Notes: generated from the letters alone by a model not told the origin. DNA of 39,800 bases from an uncultured Eubacteriales bacterium (GCA_900550585.1 URST01000010.1:1-39800), one strand, 5' to 3'; shown: positions 5,407 to 13,640, counted from the first letter of the stretch. Program-made: numbers and translations.

Positions 5407-6737
5407 ACGGCGGAGACGTCGAGCTGGCCCAGGCTGCAGTGCTGGGGGCGGCCCTGATCGACGAGAGCCTCGTGGGTGAGCTGACGCTCAAGGTGGAGGA
5501 CCGCGATTTCATAACACCCAAGTGCAGGATGGTCTACCAAGCGCTCAAAAAACTGTTTCTCGCCGGGCAGCCGACAGACCCCGTCACGGTAGTCAACCAG
5601 CTGAGCGGAGGCGGCGAGGATGGTTGGCGTCCGTATGTCATGTGGGCCATGGACGTGGCCTCAACAGCGGCCAACGTATGGGAGCATGTCAGGATCATGC
5701 GGGAGCAGGCTCGGCTGTGTCGCCTCCAGGAGCTGGGCGGCCGGATGCAGGCGGCAGGGAGCCTTGAGGATGCACAGAGATATGTCGCAAAGGCATCCTC
5801 GGAGCTGGTAGACAGGCCGGGCGTCAAATATGTCACCATGGAGGCAGCCCTGCAGGATTTCTTCGCCCGCCATCGTGAGCATCATGAGTATTACTCCTGG
5901 CCCCTGGACAAGCTCAATGACCGGCTCTTCGTCGAGGGCGGCGATATGGTCGTGCTGGGCGGGTATCCCTCCGCCGGAAAGACGGCGCTTGCGCTCACAT
6001 TTGGCTGGCATCTGGCTAGTTTGGGCAAGCGTGTCGGATTTTTCTCGCTGGAAACGGGCTATAAAAAGCTGCATGACCGGCTTATTGCGACTGCCATGCG
6101 CATAAATTTTGCAAAAATCAAGCGCAGCGAGTTGGCCGAATCGGACTATCAGGCACTTTCCATCGCATCCAAGCGGCTGATCAAGCCGGAGCTGGAGTTG
6201 ATCGAGGCAGCCGGCATGACCGTAGCGGATATCCAGGCATTTTCCCTGAGCCGCCGGTACGATGCCATCTTTATCGACTACCTGCAGCAGATCCCAGCAC
6301 CACAGGAGCGCAGCCGTTACGACGATGTAACAAACGTGAGCATCCGTCTGCACCAGATGTCCCAAACGACGGGGATCGCGGTTTTCCCGCTCTCCCAGCT
6401 CGCCCGGATGGATAAGGGACGGGACGGCCTCAAGGCGCCCACCATGGCGTCACTAAGGGAGTCCGGGCAGATTGAGCAGGATGCAGATGTGATCATGCTG
6501 CTGTACAAGGAGGACCCGGATCGGCCTGACAGCCGCCGAGTGCTTAAGATCGCCAAAAACAAAGAGGGCGAGGTGGGGCAGATCTATCTCACCTTTGACG
6601 GCAACACACAGACCTTCCGCGAATCCGTCTATGATGCCCCGGCACCAAAGACGCGATCCCAGCCGGAGTATACACAGGTCAAACTTGGAGATCCGCCGCC
6701 GGAAGGTGATCCCTGGCCACAGCAAGGCGCATCGTAA
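5400..6737 (+). CDS. dnaB: Replicative DNA helicase, DnaB family
   Basis: A 445-residue protein with both DnaB domains: an N-terminal helical domain (AQAAVLGAALIDESLV, YQALKKLFLAGQPTD) and a RecA-like ATPase from ~170. The Walker A motif is GGYPSAGKTA at ~186-195, the Walker B is AIFIDYLQQI at ~290, and the DNA-loop region reads APTMASLRESGQIEQDADV. Length is close to bacterial DnaB (~450). It unwinds DNA at the fork and probably recruits host primase. The start overlaps the initiator's stop. Confidence 0.95.
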   Translation: MVNGGDVELAQAAVLGAALIDESLVGELTLKVEDRDFITPKCRMVYQALKKLFLAGQPTDPVTVVNQLSGGGEDGWRPYVMWAMDVASTAANVWEHVRIMREQARLCRLQELGGRMQAAGSLEDAQRYVAKASSELVDRPGVKYVTMEAALQDFFARHREHHEYYSWPLDKLNDRLFVEGGDMVVLGGYPSAGKTALALTFGWHLASLGKRVGFFSLETGYKKLHDRLIATAMRINFAKIKRSELAESDYQALSIASKRLIKPELELIEAAGMTVADIQAFSLSRRYDAIFIDYLQQIPAPQERSRYDDVTNVSIRLHQMSQTTGIAVFPLSQLARMDKGRDGLKAPTMASLRESGQIEQDADVIMLLYKEDPDRPDSRRVLKIAKNKEGEVGQIYLTFDGNTQTFRESVYDAPAPKTRSQPEYTQVKLGDPPPEGDPWPQQGAS

Positions 6738-6749
6738 GGAGGACAGGAC

Positions 6750-6956
6750 GTGCAAATCGGAGATGCCTATACCTGGACACCGACTGCCTTCGAGGGCGAC
6801 AAGAGCACCCGGGAATACAGTCAGCAAGTACGGCAGAGGGCTGGCCGCGTAACGGGCCGGGTGGTATACATACACCCCAAGCGCCGGTATTTCACGGTTG
6901 AGGCCATCCTAGCCGACGGCGTAATCCGTGAGTCATTTAAGATCAAAGTACGATAA
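6750..6956 (+). CDS. Small hypothetical protein, SH3-like barrel pattern
   Basis: A GTG at 6750 follows AAGGAGGACA. The 68-residue, basic protein alternates short strands (VTGRVVYIHPKRRYFTVEAI, then RESFKIKVR), suggesting a small beta-barrel. Such proteins occur next to phage replication genes, but no function is known to me. Confidence 0.68.
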   Translation: MQIGDAYTWTPTAFEGDKSTREYSQQVRQRAGRVTGRVVYIHPKRRYFTVEAILADGVIRESFKIKVR

Positions 6957-6966
6957 GGAGCACAAT

Positions 6967-7719
6967 ATGGACAAGCTGCTCAAGGTAGCCGTCATCACAT
7001 GGGCGGCATTTCTGGTTTTGCTGGCCGGCATGCTGCTGCCGGCAAATAGACAGGAGGCGGGAGCTGATGCAACCACATCATTACCGGCATATGACGCAGG
7101 CAGCGGCGGAGGCCGGGACACTTGGATACCCCTGGGCCTATGGCGTACTGCGGAGCATACTGGCCGGGGAACACAACGAGTGTCCAGCACAGAGAGTGGA
7201 CAAGGCAATTTCCTTCATGATAGCGTTCGATGCAGAGATAGACGCGGCGAAGACCCGGACGAGGACGCCCTGATCACCGCCGCGCTGGAGGAGCAGGGGT
7301 ACTTCCGGGCGGACGTGCCTCTGGAGTACGAGCTGCAGGATGTCTTACATACGGCAGCAGAGGCCAATGGGGTGCCGTACCACGTGGCGCTGGGGCTGAT
7401 CTACGTGGAGTCCCGGTTTGACCCGGAGGCGGTTAGCCCGGCGGGCTGCTACGGCCTTACCCAGCTTAATCCAAGGTATTTTCCAAGCGGCCTCACACCA
7501 GCCGAAAATATTGAGGCGGGCATGGAGTACCTCGGGGGCCTGATCGAGCGCTGCGGAGACCTGAGCGCGGCGCTGACCGCCTACCATGCAGGGAGCGATA
7601 CCGGGGACAGGGCATATGCCGATCAGGTGATGCGGGCCGCTGTGGTGTGGGATGCGCAGATGCATACAGAGGCCGAGGACTTCGGGGGAGAAATTTTGCA
7701 GAAGGAGGCGGGAATATGA
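6967..7719 (+). CDS. Membrane-anchored lytic transglycosylase (SLT domain)
   Basis: A 250-residue protein with an N-terminal membrane anchor or uncleaved signal (VAVITWAAFLVLLAGMLL) and an SLT/goose-lysozyme-type domain from ~130: VPYHVALGLIYVESRF holds the catalytic Glu in the 'ES' motif, followed by CYGLTQLNPRYF and NIEAGMEYLGGL. It would cleave peptidoglycan outside the membrane. The stretch from ~35 to ~100 is Gly/Ser/Arg-rich and non-domain-like; the same DNA carries a separate gene in another frame (7067-7273). Start ATG follows AAGGAGCAC. A transglycosylase in the early region rather than the lysis cassette is unusual but recurs in related clostridial prophages (recalled). Confidence 0.82.
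   Translation: MDKLLKVAVITWAAFLVLLAGMLLPANRQEAGADATTSLPAYDAGSGGGRDTWIPLGLWRTAEHTGRGTQRVSSTESGQGNFLHDSVRCRDRRGEDPDEDALITAALEEQGYFRADVPLEYELQDVLHTAAEANGVPYHVALGLIYVESRFDPEAVSPAGCYGLTQLNPRYFPSGLTPAENIEAGMEYLGGLIERCGDLSAALTAYHAGSDTGDRAYADQVMRAAVVWDAQMHTEAEDFGGEILQKEAGI
7067..7273 (+). CDS. Nested small gene inside the transglycosylase gene (68 aa)
   Basis: ATG at 7067 follows AGGAGGCGGGAGC at good spacing, and the frame runs to 7273 entirely inside the 6967-7719 gene but in a different register. It looks like a real helical protein (GTLGYPWAYGVLRSILAGEH, DKAISFMIAFDAEIDAA). The overlapping transglycosylase frame here is low-complexity, so this frame is probably the older, constrained one. Function unknown. 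Confidence 0.55.
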   Translation: MQPHHYRHMTQAAAEAGTLGYPWAYGVLRSILAGEHNECPAQRVDKAISFMIAFDAEIDAAKTRTRTP

Positions 7720-8690
7720 ATGCGAAACCTGATCTTGCAGCCGCCATGGATGTAAGTCTTGCTCACGTACAGCCGCGTGATATCGGCACCATCACGCAAG
7801 AAATATTGGATTGTAAAGTGCGGGCCGGGGAGTCCATCCTCCAGATCGGACGCTGTCTGATCGAGGCCAAGGAATTGCTGGAACATGGGGAGTGGCTACC
7901 TTGGCTCAATGAGCGGGTGGAATTCTCTGAACGAACTGCCCGAAACTTTATGAGGTTGGCAAGAGAGTGGACAAATCGGCAGACGCTTGCCGATTTGGGA
8001 GCCTCCAAAGCCTTGACGCTCTTGGCTTTGCCGCCGGAGGAGCGGGAGCAGTTCATGGAGGAAAACAACGTCATCGAGATGAGCGCCCGCCAGCTGGAGC
8101 AGGCCATCAAGGAGCGGGACGAGGCCAGAGCCGCCGCCGAGCACGCCGCTGCGGATCAGCGGGCGGCGGAGCAGGCCCGGGACAAGATGGCGGAGGACAT
8201 GCAGTTCCTCAATGTCCGCCTGACCGGGGCCAGGGAGGACCTGGAGCAGGCCATGCAGGACGTTGCACGGCTGGAGGCTGAACTGGCCGACCTGAAGGCT
8301 CGTCCGGTGGATGTGGCCGTGGAGACGGTGGTGGATCATGCCGCCGTGGACAAGGCCCGGGCAGATGCCATTGCCGGGATGCAGGCAAAGCTGGACAAGG
8401 CAAAAGAGGCGGCTGCCAGGGCCAGGGAAAAGCAGAAGCAGGCCGAGGCCTCGGTGGAGATCTTGAAGCGCTCCCTGGAGGAGCGGGATAAGGCGGAGAA
8501 AAAGGCCGCCATGGCGGGGGACAAGGAGCTGGCCCAGTTCGAGGTGCTGTTTCTGCAGTGTCAGGAGCTGGCCAACAAGCTCCACGGTCTGCTCCTCAAG
8601 GCCAGGGGCCGGGAGGACCCTGCTGCCGCCCGGGGGATGGAAAAGGCCCTGCGGGCCCTGGCGGAGGCCATCGGGAGGTGTGCGGATTGA
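7716..8690 (+). CDS. DUF3102 protein with long coiled coil
   Basis: A 324-residue protein. Residues ~20-130 match DUF3102 (ITQEILDCKVRAGESILQIG, CLIEAKELLEHGEW, FSERTARNFMRLAREW), found in phage and plasmid proteins related to DNA-binding/partition factors. Residues ~135-290 are an Ala/Glu/Arg-rich coiled coil. The ATG overlaps the transglycosylase stop (ATGA) and follows GAAGGAGGCGG. Probably DNA-associated; exact role unknown. Confidence 0.8.
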   Translation: MNAKPDLAAAMDVSLAHVQPRDIGTITQEILDCKVRAGESILQIGRCLIEAKELLEHGEWLPWLNERVEFSERTARNFMRLAREWTNRQTLADLGASKALTLLALPPEEREQFMEENNVIEMSARQLEQAIKERDEARAAAEHAAADQRAAEQARDKMAEDMQFLNVRLTGAREDLEQAMQDVARLEAELADLKARPVDVAVETVVDHAAVDKARADAIAGMQAKLDKAKEAAARAREKQKQAEASVEILKRSLEERDKAEKKAAMAGDKELAQFEVLFLQCQELANKLHGLLLKARGREDPAAARGMEKALRALAEAIGRCAD

Positions 8691-9037
8691 GTGCATGGTA
8701 CGAGCAGGCGGAGCGCCGTTTGAGGGACGAGTACGGCAAGGTCACCGGGCAGAAGGAGTCCACCATGAAGTCCGCTGTCCAGGGTGCCCTGCTGGAGTTC
8801 TGTCGGCAGAACGAGGAATTTGCCCAGGCGGTGGTCCAGGGCGGCTCCTTCAAGGACTGCATGGCCGCTGTGGCCAAGGGAGTGGGAGGTTCTATCTCCG
8901 ATCTGGAGGCCTACCGCCGGGCGGCGGCTTTCTACTTCGACGGGGCAAAGGTCAACTTCTCCATAGCCATCCAGATGGAACCGGCGGCAACCGAGCCGGA
9001 CCGAGGCATCCTGCTGGATCTGGCCGACTTCTTCTGA
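8687..9037 (+). CDS. PcfK-like protein
   Basis: The TTG at 8687 overlaps the preceding stop and has GGGAGGTG seven bases upstream; it gives a 116-residue protein starting MSAWYEQAERRLRDEYG. The sequence (MKSAVQGALLEFCRQNEEFAQAV, then MAAVAKGVGGSISDLEAYRRA) fits the PcfK family first named in the pCF10 conjugative plasmid. It is followed after 13 bases by a PcfJ-like gene, the standard pairing. Molecular role is not known; in plasmids the pair lies in the transfer region. Confidence 0.75.
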   Translation: MSAWYEQAERRLRDEYGKVTGQKESTMKSAVQGALLEFCRQNEEFAQAVVQGGSFKDCMAAVAKGVGGSISDLEAYRRAAAFYFDGAKVNFSIAIQMEPAATEPDRGILLDLADFF

Positions 9038-9050
9038 GGGGGCGGGCAGC

Positions 9051-10787
9051 ATGAAGTACACAGAGCAGGAGCGGGAGCTCCTGGACAACTGGCCCACCGT
9101 CACCGAGGAAGATCTCATTCGGATGAACGACCTGTTCCCGCACTATCTATTCTTCCGGCGAGAGGGGGGCCTGATAGGCCTGGGCGGGGTAAAACTGTAC
9201 GCCTCCTGCTGCGGGCATAAGGAGTACCGGTCCTATCTGCCCCGGACAGAAACGTCGGAGCACCGGGAACTGATGGCCGGACTGGAGCACAAGACGGCAT
9301 GGATCTGTCCCTGGTGTGGCTGCAACGTGACGGTGATCGACCTTGCCAAGGCCAAGAAGCGGAAATCCCTGTTCCGGCGGGAACTGATCCTGCTCCTCCA
9401 CGCCAGGGACGACGCTATCTATGCCGATGCTCTGGAGCTCATCAAAGACTACGAGGACGAGGCGGCCCTCACCGCCCGGCCTGAATGCTGGTGCTGCAGT
9501 GGGTATTACTTCACTTCGGGTGAAGTGATGCAGGTAGACCACCAATTCCCGGGCACGGTGGACAGGCCGGTGATCACCTGGGAGCGGGAGAAGCTGTGCC
9601 GGAAGAAGCTGGTGCAGGAGCCATTCAAATCGGGCTGCATCTCCTACTACCGCCATGAGCCCTACTTCGTCCTCAACCGGGAGGCGTTGGAAGGGCACCC
9701 ATTCTTTCGGTACTGCGGTTTCTTCGACCGCTGGCAGTACCGGCCAGGTGGGGCACGGGGCTATGCGTCTAAGTTTGATAGCCTGATATCCTACCTCACC
9801 GCCTACTCTATTTACCCCAGGCAAATGGAAATGCTCTCCAAGGTGGGCTGCTGGGAACCTGTCTCGGATCTGGTGTTTGACCGGAAGAAAAACGCAGGCG
9901 CTATGTGCTGGGAGGAGCCAGACCCGAGGAAATCCTTCGGCGTGAACCGGCGGGAGCTGGCCTGGATCATGGGGGCCCATCCGGCCATGGAATCCCTGAC
10001 AGTGCGGAACTATGTGCGAAAGCACTGGGGTGAGACCTGGGACCCGGCTTTCTGTGAGGATTTTCGCAACCTGTGGGGGATCCACCTCTCAGCCATGACG
10101 GTGCTCCGGTTCTTGGGGAAGTACCGGCTGGAGCCGGGGCGGTTCCTGGGATACCTGGATCGGCTCTTCAACAGCACAGAGATATATTTCTGCGATTTGT
10201 TTGAACTCTACCGGGATTACCTGGATGCGGCCTATGAGATGGGCTATTGCCTGGAGCACCGTCAGGTGCTGTGGCCGGAGGACCTGGGCGCGGCCCACGA
10301 CAAGGTCACGGCGGAACTGACGGCCAAGCGGGCCCGGGAGGAGAAGGAGCGCCGGGAGGTGTCGATGAAGGAGCGCCGGCTCAAGTATGAGTTTGAACTG
10401 GACGGCCTGAAGGTCGTGTTCCCGGCCACAGGGGCGGCCATCCGGCGGGAGGGCAAGGTTCTGAATCACTGCGTGGGCGGTTATGCGGAGCGGCATCTCA
10501 ATGGGACGCTGACCATCCTGTTCCTTCGGCACAGTGATCGGCCTGGGATGCCCTATGTCACCATTGAGATGGACGGCAATCAGCTGCGGCAGATCCATGG
10601 ATATGACAACGAGCGGCATCCATGTGCGGATAACCCCAATCGGGTCAGCCCGAGGAAGAGACATAAGGGCTTCTTAGACGTCTGGCTGCGGTGGCTGAAG
10701 GCTGGCAGTAAGCGTAATAAGGACGGGACTCCCTGCATTCCCAAGAGACGGGAAGCTGGCGATGCTCCGGCGGTTCGGACAGCATAG
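9051..10787 (+). CDS. PcfJ-like protein
   Basis: A 578-residue protein. The N-terminal third contains CxxC pairs (WICPWCGCNV, ECWCCSGYY) that look like zinc-binding elements. The C-terminal domain (~470-545) has the PcfJ hallmark: GKVLNHCVGGYAERHLNG, then ILFLRHSDRPGMPYVTIEM and QIHGYDN. The conserved H-C-V-G-G-Y core is strong for the family. It pairs with PcfK just upstream. The biochemical function is unknown; conservation of His, Cys and a C-terminal GYDN motif suggests an enzyme-like pocket. Confidence 0.8.
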   Translation: MKYTEQERELLDNWPTVTEEDLIRMNDLFPHYLFFRREGGLIGLGGVKLYASCCGHKEYRSYLPRTETSEHRELMAGLEHKTAWICPWCGCNVTVIDLAKAKKRKSLFRRELILLLHARDDAIYADALELIKDYEDEAALTARPECWCCSGYYFTSGEVMQVDHQFPGTVDRPVITWEREKLCRKKLVQEPFKSGCISYYRHEPYFVLNREALEGHPFFRYCGFFDRWQYRPGGARGYASKFDSLISYLTAYSIYPRQMEMLSKVGCWEPVSDLVFDRKKNAGAMCWEEPDPRKSFGVNRRELAWIMGAHPAMESLTVRNYVRKHWGETWDPAFCEDFRNLWGIHLSAMTVLRFLGKYRLEPGRFLGYLDRLFNSTEIYFCDLFELYRDYLDAAYEMGYCLEHRQVLWPEDLGAAHDKVTAELTAKRAREEKERREVSMKERRLKYEFELDGLKVVFPATGAAIRREGKVLNHCVGGYAERHLNGTLTILFLRHSDRPGMPYVTIEMDGNQLRQIHGYDNERHPCADNPNRVSPRKRHKGFLDVWLRWLKAGSKRNKDGTPCIPKRREAGDAPAVRTA

Positions 10788-10788
10788 T

Positions 10789-10983
10789 ATGGGAGACTGC
10801 GTCCGTATCGAGGCGTACATGCGCACCTGTACTAACTGCTATTGGCACAATGATGCCCTGGGGGCGTGCGAGCATCCGGGAGGCTGGGAGTGGGATAATC
10901 GCTTTCATCGATGTGCTACGTTCCGCTGGCGGAACGGACGACCGGGAACAGGTGGAGCGCACGGCCTGGAAAAACGTACATGA
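10789..10983 (+). CDS. Small Cys-rich protein
   Basis: A 64-residue protein with CTNCYWHNDALGACEHPG and a later RCATF, a spacing that suggests a bound zinc. ATG 10789 follows the PcfJ stop by two bases; ATG 10819 (before RTCTNC) or ATG 10762 inside the PcfJ gene are alternatives. Similar Cys-rich miniproteins are common in clostridial phages. Function unknown. Confidence 0.55.
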   Translation: MGDCVRIEAYMRTCTNCYWHNDALGACEHPGGWEWDNRFHRCATFRWRNGRPGTGGAHGLEKRT

Positions 10984-11018
10984 TTGGGTGCTTGCCCTGA
11001 ACCGGAAAGGCGGTACCC

Positions 11019-11360
11019 ATGAGTAAGCAGATCACCACCAAACAGCTCCATCGCATCCGGGAACTCAACCGGGAGGGACGCAACGACAAGGAGATCGCGG
11101 CGGAGATCGGCATCTCGGATAGGCAGGTGTTCTGGTGGCGCAAAAAGATGGGCCTTCCAGCCGCCGGGCTGCACCGGCACAAACGGACGGTGCACTACAC
11201 GGTCTACGACGGCGGCACGGACGAGGTGCTTGCCTCCGGCACGGCTGTGGAGGTCGCGCGGCAGATGGGATGGTCGCCAAACTCGACCTACAGCATCATC
11301 TGCAAGGTGCTCAAGGGGCGATACAAAAAATATGCGGTGGTCAAGGAGGGATTGCGATGA
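11019..11360 (+). CDS. HTH protein, resolvase/transposase-type helix-turn-helix
   Basis: A 113-residue protein whose first 50 residues are a Hin/IS630-like helix-turn-helix (IRELNREGRNDKEIAAEIGISDRQ, then VFWWRKKMGLP). The second half (YTVYDGGTDEVLASGTA, VARQMGWSPNS, YSIICKVLKGRYKKYAV) resembles the small NUMOD-like domain that often follows HNH-type DNA-binding modules. Probably a DNA-binding regulator. Start ATG follows AAAGGCGG. Confidence 0.7.
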   Translation: MSKQITTKQLHRIRELNREGRNDKEIAAEIGISDRQVFWWRKKMGLPAAGLHRHKRTVHYTVYDGGTDEVLASGTAVEVARQMGWSPNSTYSIICKVLKGRYKKYAVVKEGLR

Positions 11361-11725
11361 AAGATTTACATACTCTGGACAAATACCGCATGAAAGACCA
11401 TGAAATACTCAGTTACGGCACAGTTGGGAATGGCGGGAACGGCTGTTTTAAGGTCTATATAGGCGGGAAATCATTTTTCATCATCGCATCCAATGGCGGC
11501 GGGTGGGATCATGTGAGCGTATCACCCGGAAGCCTGCGGAGACTCACCTGCCCGACCTGGGAGGAGATGTGCGCAATCAAGGACATGTTCTTCTACCCGG
11601 AGGAGTGTGTCGTACAGTATCACCCACCTCGGAGCCAGTATGTCAACAATTATGGGTACTGCCTCCATTTATGGAGACCAAATGACGGTACAGAGATCCC
11701 AGCTCCGCCGATGGACTATGTTTGA
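11357..11725 (+). CDS. DUF7694-like phage protein
   Basis: ATG 11357 overlaps the previous stop (ATGA). The 122-residue protein has the conserved block HVSVSPGSLRRLTCPTWEEM, then CAIKDMFFYPEEC, VVQYHPPRSQYVNN and CLHLWRP, which I recall from a widespread uncharacterised phage family (DUF7694). It is beta-rich with many aromatic residues. Function unknown. Confidence 0.7.
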   Translation: MKDLHTLDKYRMKDHEILSYGTVGNGGNGCFKVYIGGKSFFIIASNGGGWDHVSVSPGSLRRLTCPTWEEMCAIKDMFFYPEECVVQYHPPRSQYVNNYGYCLHLWRPNDGTEIPAPPMDYV

Positions 11726-11734
11726 AGGAGGACA

Positions 11735-12037
11735 ATGATGGATCACATCGACACACTGGTTAAGCGTCTGCGTGCGTACAGCCAATCGCTGGTCGCCTAC
11801 AAGCTGGATGCGGATTTTGCGGATGCGTGTGCGGAGGCGGCGGATAAGCTGGAGAAGCTACAAGCCAAACTGGATCGCGTTACTCGGGAGCGGAATGCTG
11901 CTGTGGAGGACTTGCGGGTTGCCTCAATCGAAGGCTATATGGACTGTAACTGGTGCGCAGGGAAAACAGACCAGACACAATGCTATAATTGCAGTTTTGC
12001 GAACAACTGGAAATGGCGCGGCACGATGGAGGGGTGA
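11735..12037 (+). CDS. Coiled-coil Cys-containing phage protein (100 aa)
   Basis: Starts ATG ATG at 11735 after AAGGAGGAC. A central coiled coil (ADKLEKLQAKLDRVTRERNA) is followed by a Cys cluster (CNWCAGKTDQTQCYNC) that could bind zinc. Small proteins of this build are common in early regions of Firmicute phages. Function unknown. Confidence 0.65.
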   Translation: MMDHIDTLVKRLRAYSQSLVAYKLDADFADACAEAADKLEKLQAKLDRVTRERNAAVEDLRVASIEGYMDCNWCAGKTDQTQCYNCSFANNWKWRGTMEG

Positions 12038-12040
12038 GCA

Positions 12041-12232
12041 ATGAGCTGTGACTGGTGTGAAGGTGGAGCCTGTGACCTTGTATGGGGAGATGGCTTCTAC
12101 GCTGAAATCGACAATGGGGAGTTGGTAGTCTCTAATTCGTTCGCTGCTGGCGAAGGTCGTAGGAAGATCAATTTTTGTCCTATGTGCGGGAAAGCGCTGG
12201 AAGGAGAAAGCTGTGAAACCGATCCTGTTTAA
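12041..12232 (+). CDS. Small zinc-ribbon-like protein (63 aa)
   Basis: A 63-residue protein with CDWCEGGAC near the start and NFCPMCGKAL near the end, a four-Cys zinc-ribbon pattern; between them are beta strands (YAEIDNGELVVSNS). Start ATG follows GAGGGGTGAGC. Function unknown; its end overlaps the remnant gene at 12213. Confidence 0.68.
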   Translation: MSCDWCEGGACDLVWGDGFYAEIDNGELVVSNSFAAGEGRRKINFCPMCGKALEGESCETDPV

Positions 12233-12317
12233 CACCGAAATGGTGCGGACAGAAGGAGGCGTGAGCAATGGAAATCAAAAATTACACCTGGCTTTGGAGG
12301 AGGGCATAAAAAAGTGA
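12213..12317 (+). pseudogene. Remnant of a phage gene beginning MKPILFNTEMVR
   Basis: A GTG at 12213 with AAGGAG upstream starts MKPILFNTEMVR, which I recall as the conserved N-terminus of a common clostridial phage protein of the ASCH-like type that normally continues for well over 100 residues. Here the match stops after 12 residues, and the frame runs through unrelated sequence to a TGA at 12315. This looks like a deletion scar joining the start of one gene to the leader of another. No frameshift simply restores it. Confidence 0.5.
12269..12310 (+). other. 13-codon mini-ORF with strong ribosome site
   Basis: ATG 12269 follows AGAAGGAGGCGTGAGC and encodes MEIKNYTWLWRRA before a TAA at 12308. 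Its last codons contain the GGAGGAGGG ribosome site of the next gene. It is either the stub of a deleted gene or a leader peptide that couples translation. Confidence 0.35.
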
Positions 12318-13000
12318 ATCGACTGACAAGCAACGATAAAGACTATATCTTTGCATCGCTCAATCTGTTCTACGTAAAAGATATGGAGGTATGGCTTCGA
12401 GGCGGAGGACCGGAGCCGAACTATGACGATACAACTCTGGTTGAGTTGATCCGTCGAGCATCCAAAACGCACAACCTTAACATCGAGGCAGAGGATGCGG
12501 AGTCCCTTGGCGATGAGATGTACGATGCCATGTTTTATGGTGTGGACACAGTAGAGGGGATCGTGGCTCTGCTCCACACGGCAGCCATACAGGCCGCAGT
12601 GATGAGAAACCGTCTCGCTGCCTACGAGGACACCGGCCTGGAGCCGGAGGAAATAGCCAAAATCCGCGAAGATGTGGAGAACGTCTATTTGAAATCTACC
12701 GCACGACGGTACGGAATCCCGGTTGACCGCCTCCGTGAGCTGGCCCAGGCAGACCGGGAGGGGCGCGTAAAAATCGTAAAGAGAGCGCCAGAGGGAGCGA
12801 ACTGTGGGCACTGCGCTGACTTTATCCGCGAGACGGGAACGGCGCACGGTATGTGCCGAACACAGAAGCGGAAACGGAATAAGAACGGAGAGTTTCGGCA
12901 CGTGAGCCAGAGCACGAAAGCGTGTTCGGAGTACAAAGAGGAGGCCGAGGCGGCGGAACAGGCGTTAAAGGAGGCGGAGAGGGACGCCGACACTCTCTAA
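12314..13000 (+). CDS. Hypothetical phage protein (228 aa)
   Basis: GTG at 12314 follows GGAGGAGGG. Three parts are visible: an N-terminal acidic helical part, the short motif RLAAYEDTGLEPEEI at ~100 that recurs in many clostridial phage proteins, and a C-terminal Cys/His cluster (GANCGHCADF, HGMCRTQKRK, KACSEY) likely to bind zinc. The end is a charged helix. The central motif suggests modular shuffling with other phage ORFs. Function unknown. Confidence 0.68.
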   Translation: MNRLTSNDKDYIFASLNLFYVKDMEVWLRGGGPEPNYDDTTLVELIRRASKTHNLNIEAEDAESLGDEMYDAMFYGVDTVEGIVALLHTAAIQAAVMRNRLAAYEDTGLEPEEIAKIREDVENVYLKSTARRYGIPVDRLRELAQADREGRVKIVKRAPEGANCGHCADFIRETGTAHGMCRTQKRKRNKNGEFRHVSQSTKACSEYKEEAEAAEQALKEAERDADTL

Positions 13001-13063
13001 TTGCACCAAGAAGGACCTACTTTCAGGGCCCATAGAAACCGGCTATGCCGTGGGAGGAACAAC

Positions 13064-13270
13064 ATGGCATGTAAAGCAAAAGAGTGCGGAAAGGTAGCAA
13101 GGCGCGGTGACCCGTCCATCGAATGGTATAAGGACGGAAAACCGCAGTATTACTGCTACGGGTATATAGACAAGCGAACAGACGAGCTGTTGCCGGAGTG
13201 CAAAGAGTGTCGCAGCCACGTTGACAAGGCGCAGAACGATTTGGATGAGTGGAGGGAGCATCATGGATGA
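13064..13270 (+). CDS. Small Cys-rich protein (68 aa)
   Basis: ATG 13064 follows GTGGGAGGAAC. The protein has CKAKECGKV, YYCYGYI and ECKECRSHV, a zinc-finger-like spacing, and a charged C-terminus. It overlaps the next gene by 8 bases. Function unknown. Confidence 0.62.
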   Translation: MACKAKECGKVARRGDPSIEWYKDGKPQYYCYGYIDKRTDELLPECKECRSHVDKAQNDLDEWREHHG

Positions 13271-13640
13271 ATTGAAGCCTTGCATGACTGACAAAGAAGC
13301 CTTGGGAATAATGGAAATGCAGCTGAGATTATGTCGCAGAAGTCCGACTGTTGCGGAAAAGACTTTACAGGCAAACGAAATTGCCACTGCTTCCATCCGT
13401 GAGCGCATCGAGCGGAACATCTGGATTCCCGTCAAGGACAGGCTGCCAGAGAAAACAGGAAAGCAGAGAGGATTTTACCTTGTTGCGCTATCAAACGGAG
13501 TCGTAAAGGAACTCGCCTATGAATTTGAGCATTACAACAATATGCTGTTTGATGTTGGATGGCACGAAACGGCGTACCCAGTCACCCACTGGATGCCATT
13601 ACCGGAACCGCCGAAGGAGATAGATCATGAAACTGATTGA
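13263..13640 (+). CDS. DUF551 protein
   Basis: A 125-residue protein whose second half is a typical DUF551 domain: WIPVKDRLPEKTGKQ, a strand stretch (GFYLVALSNGVVKEL), then VTHWMPLPEPP. DUF551 proteins occur widely in phages of gut bacteria; function unknown. The start at 13263 overlaps the preceding gene and the end overlaps the next small ORF (13627). Confidence 0.8.
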   Translation: MDELKPCMTDKEALGIMEMQLRLCRRSPTVAEKTLQANEIATASIRERIERNIWIPVKDRLPEKTGKQRGFYLVALSNGVVKELAYEFEHYNNMLFDVGWHETAYPVTHWMPLPEPPKEIDHETD

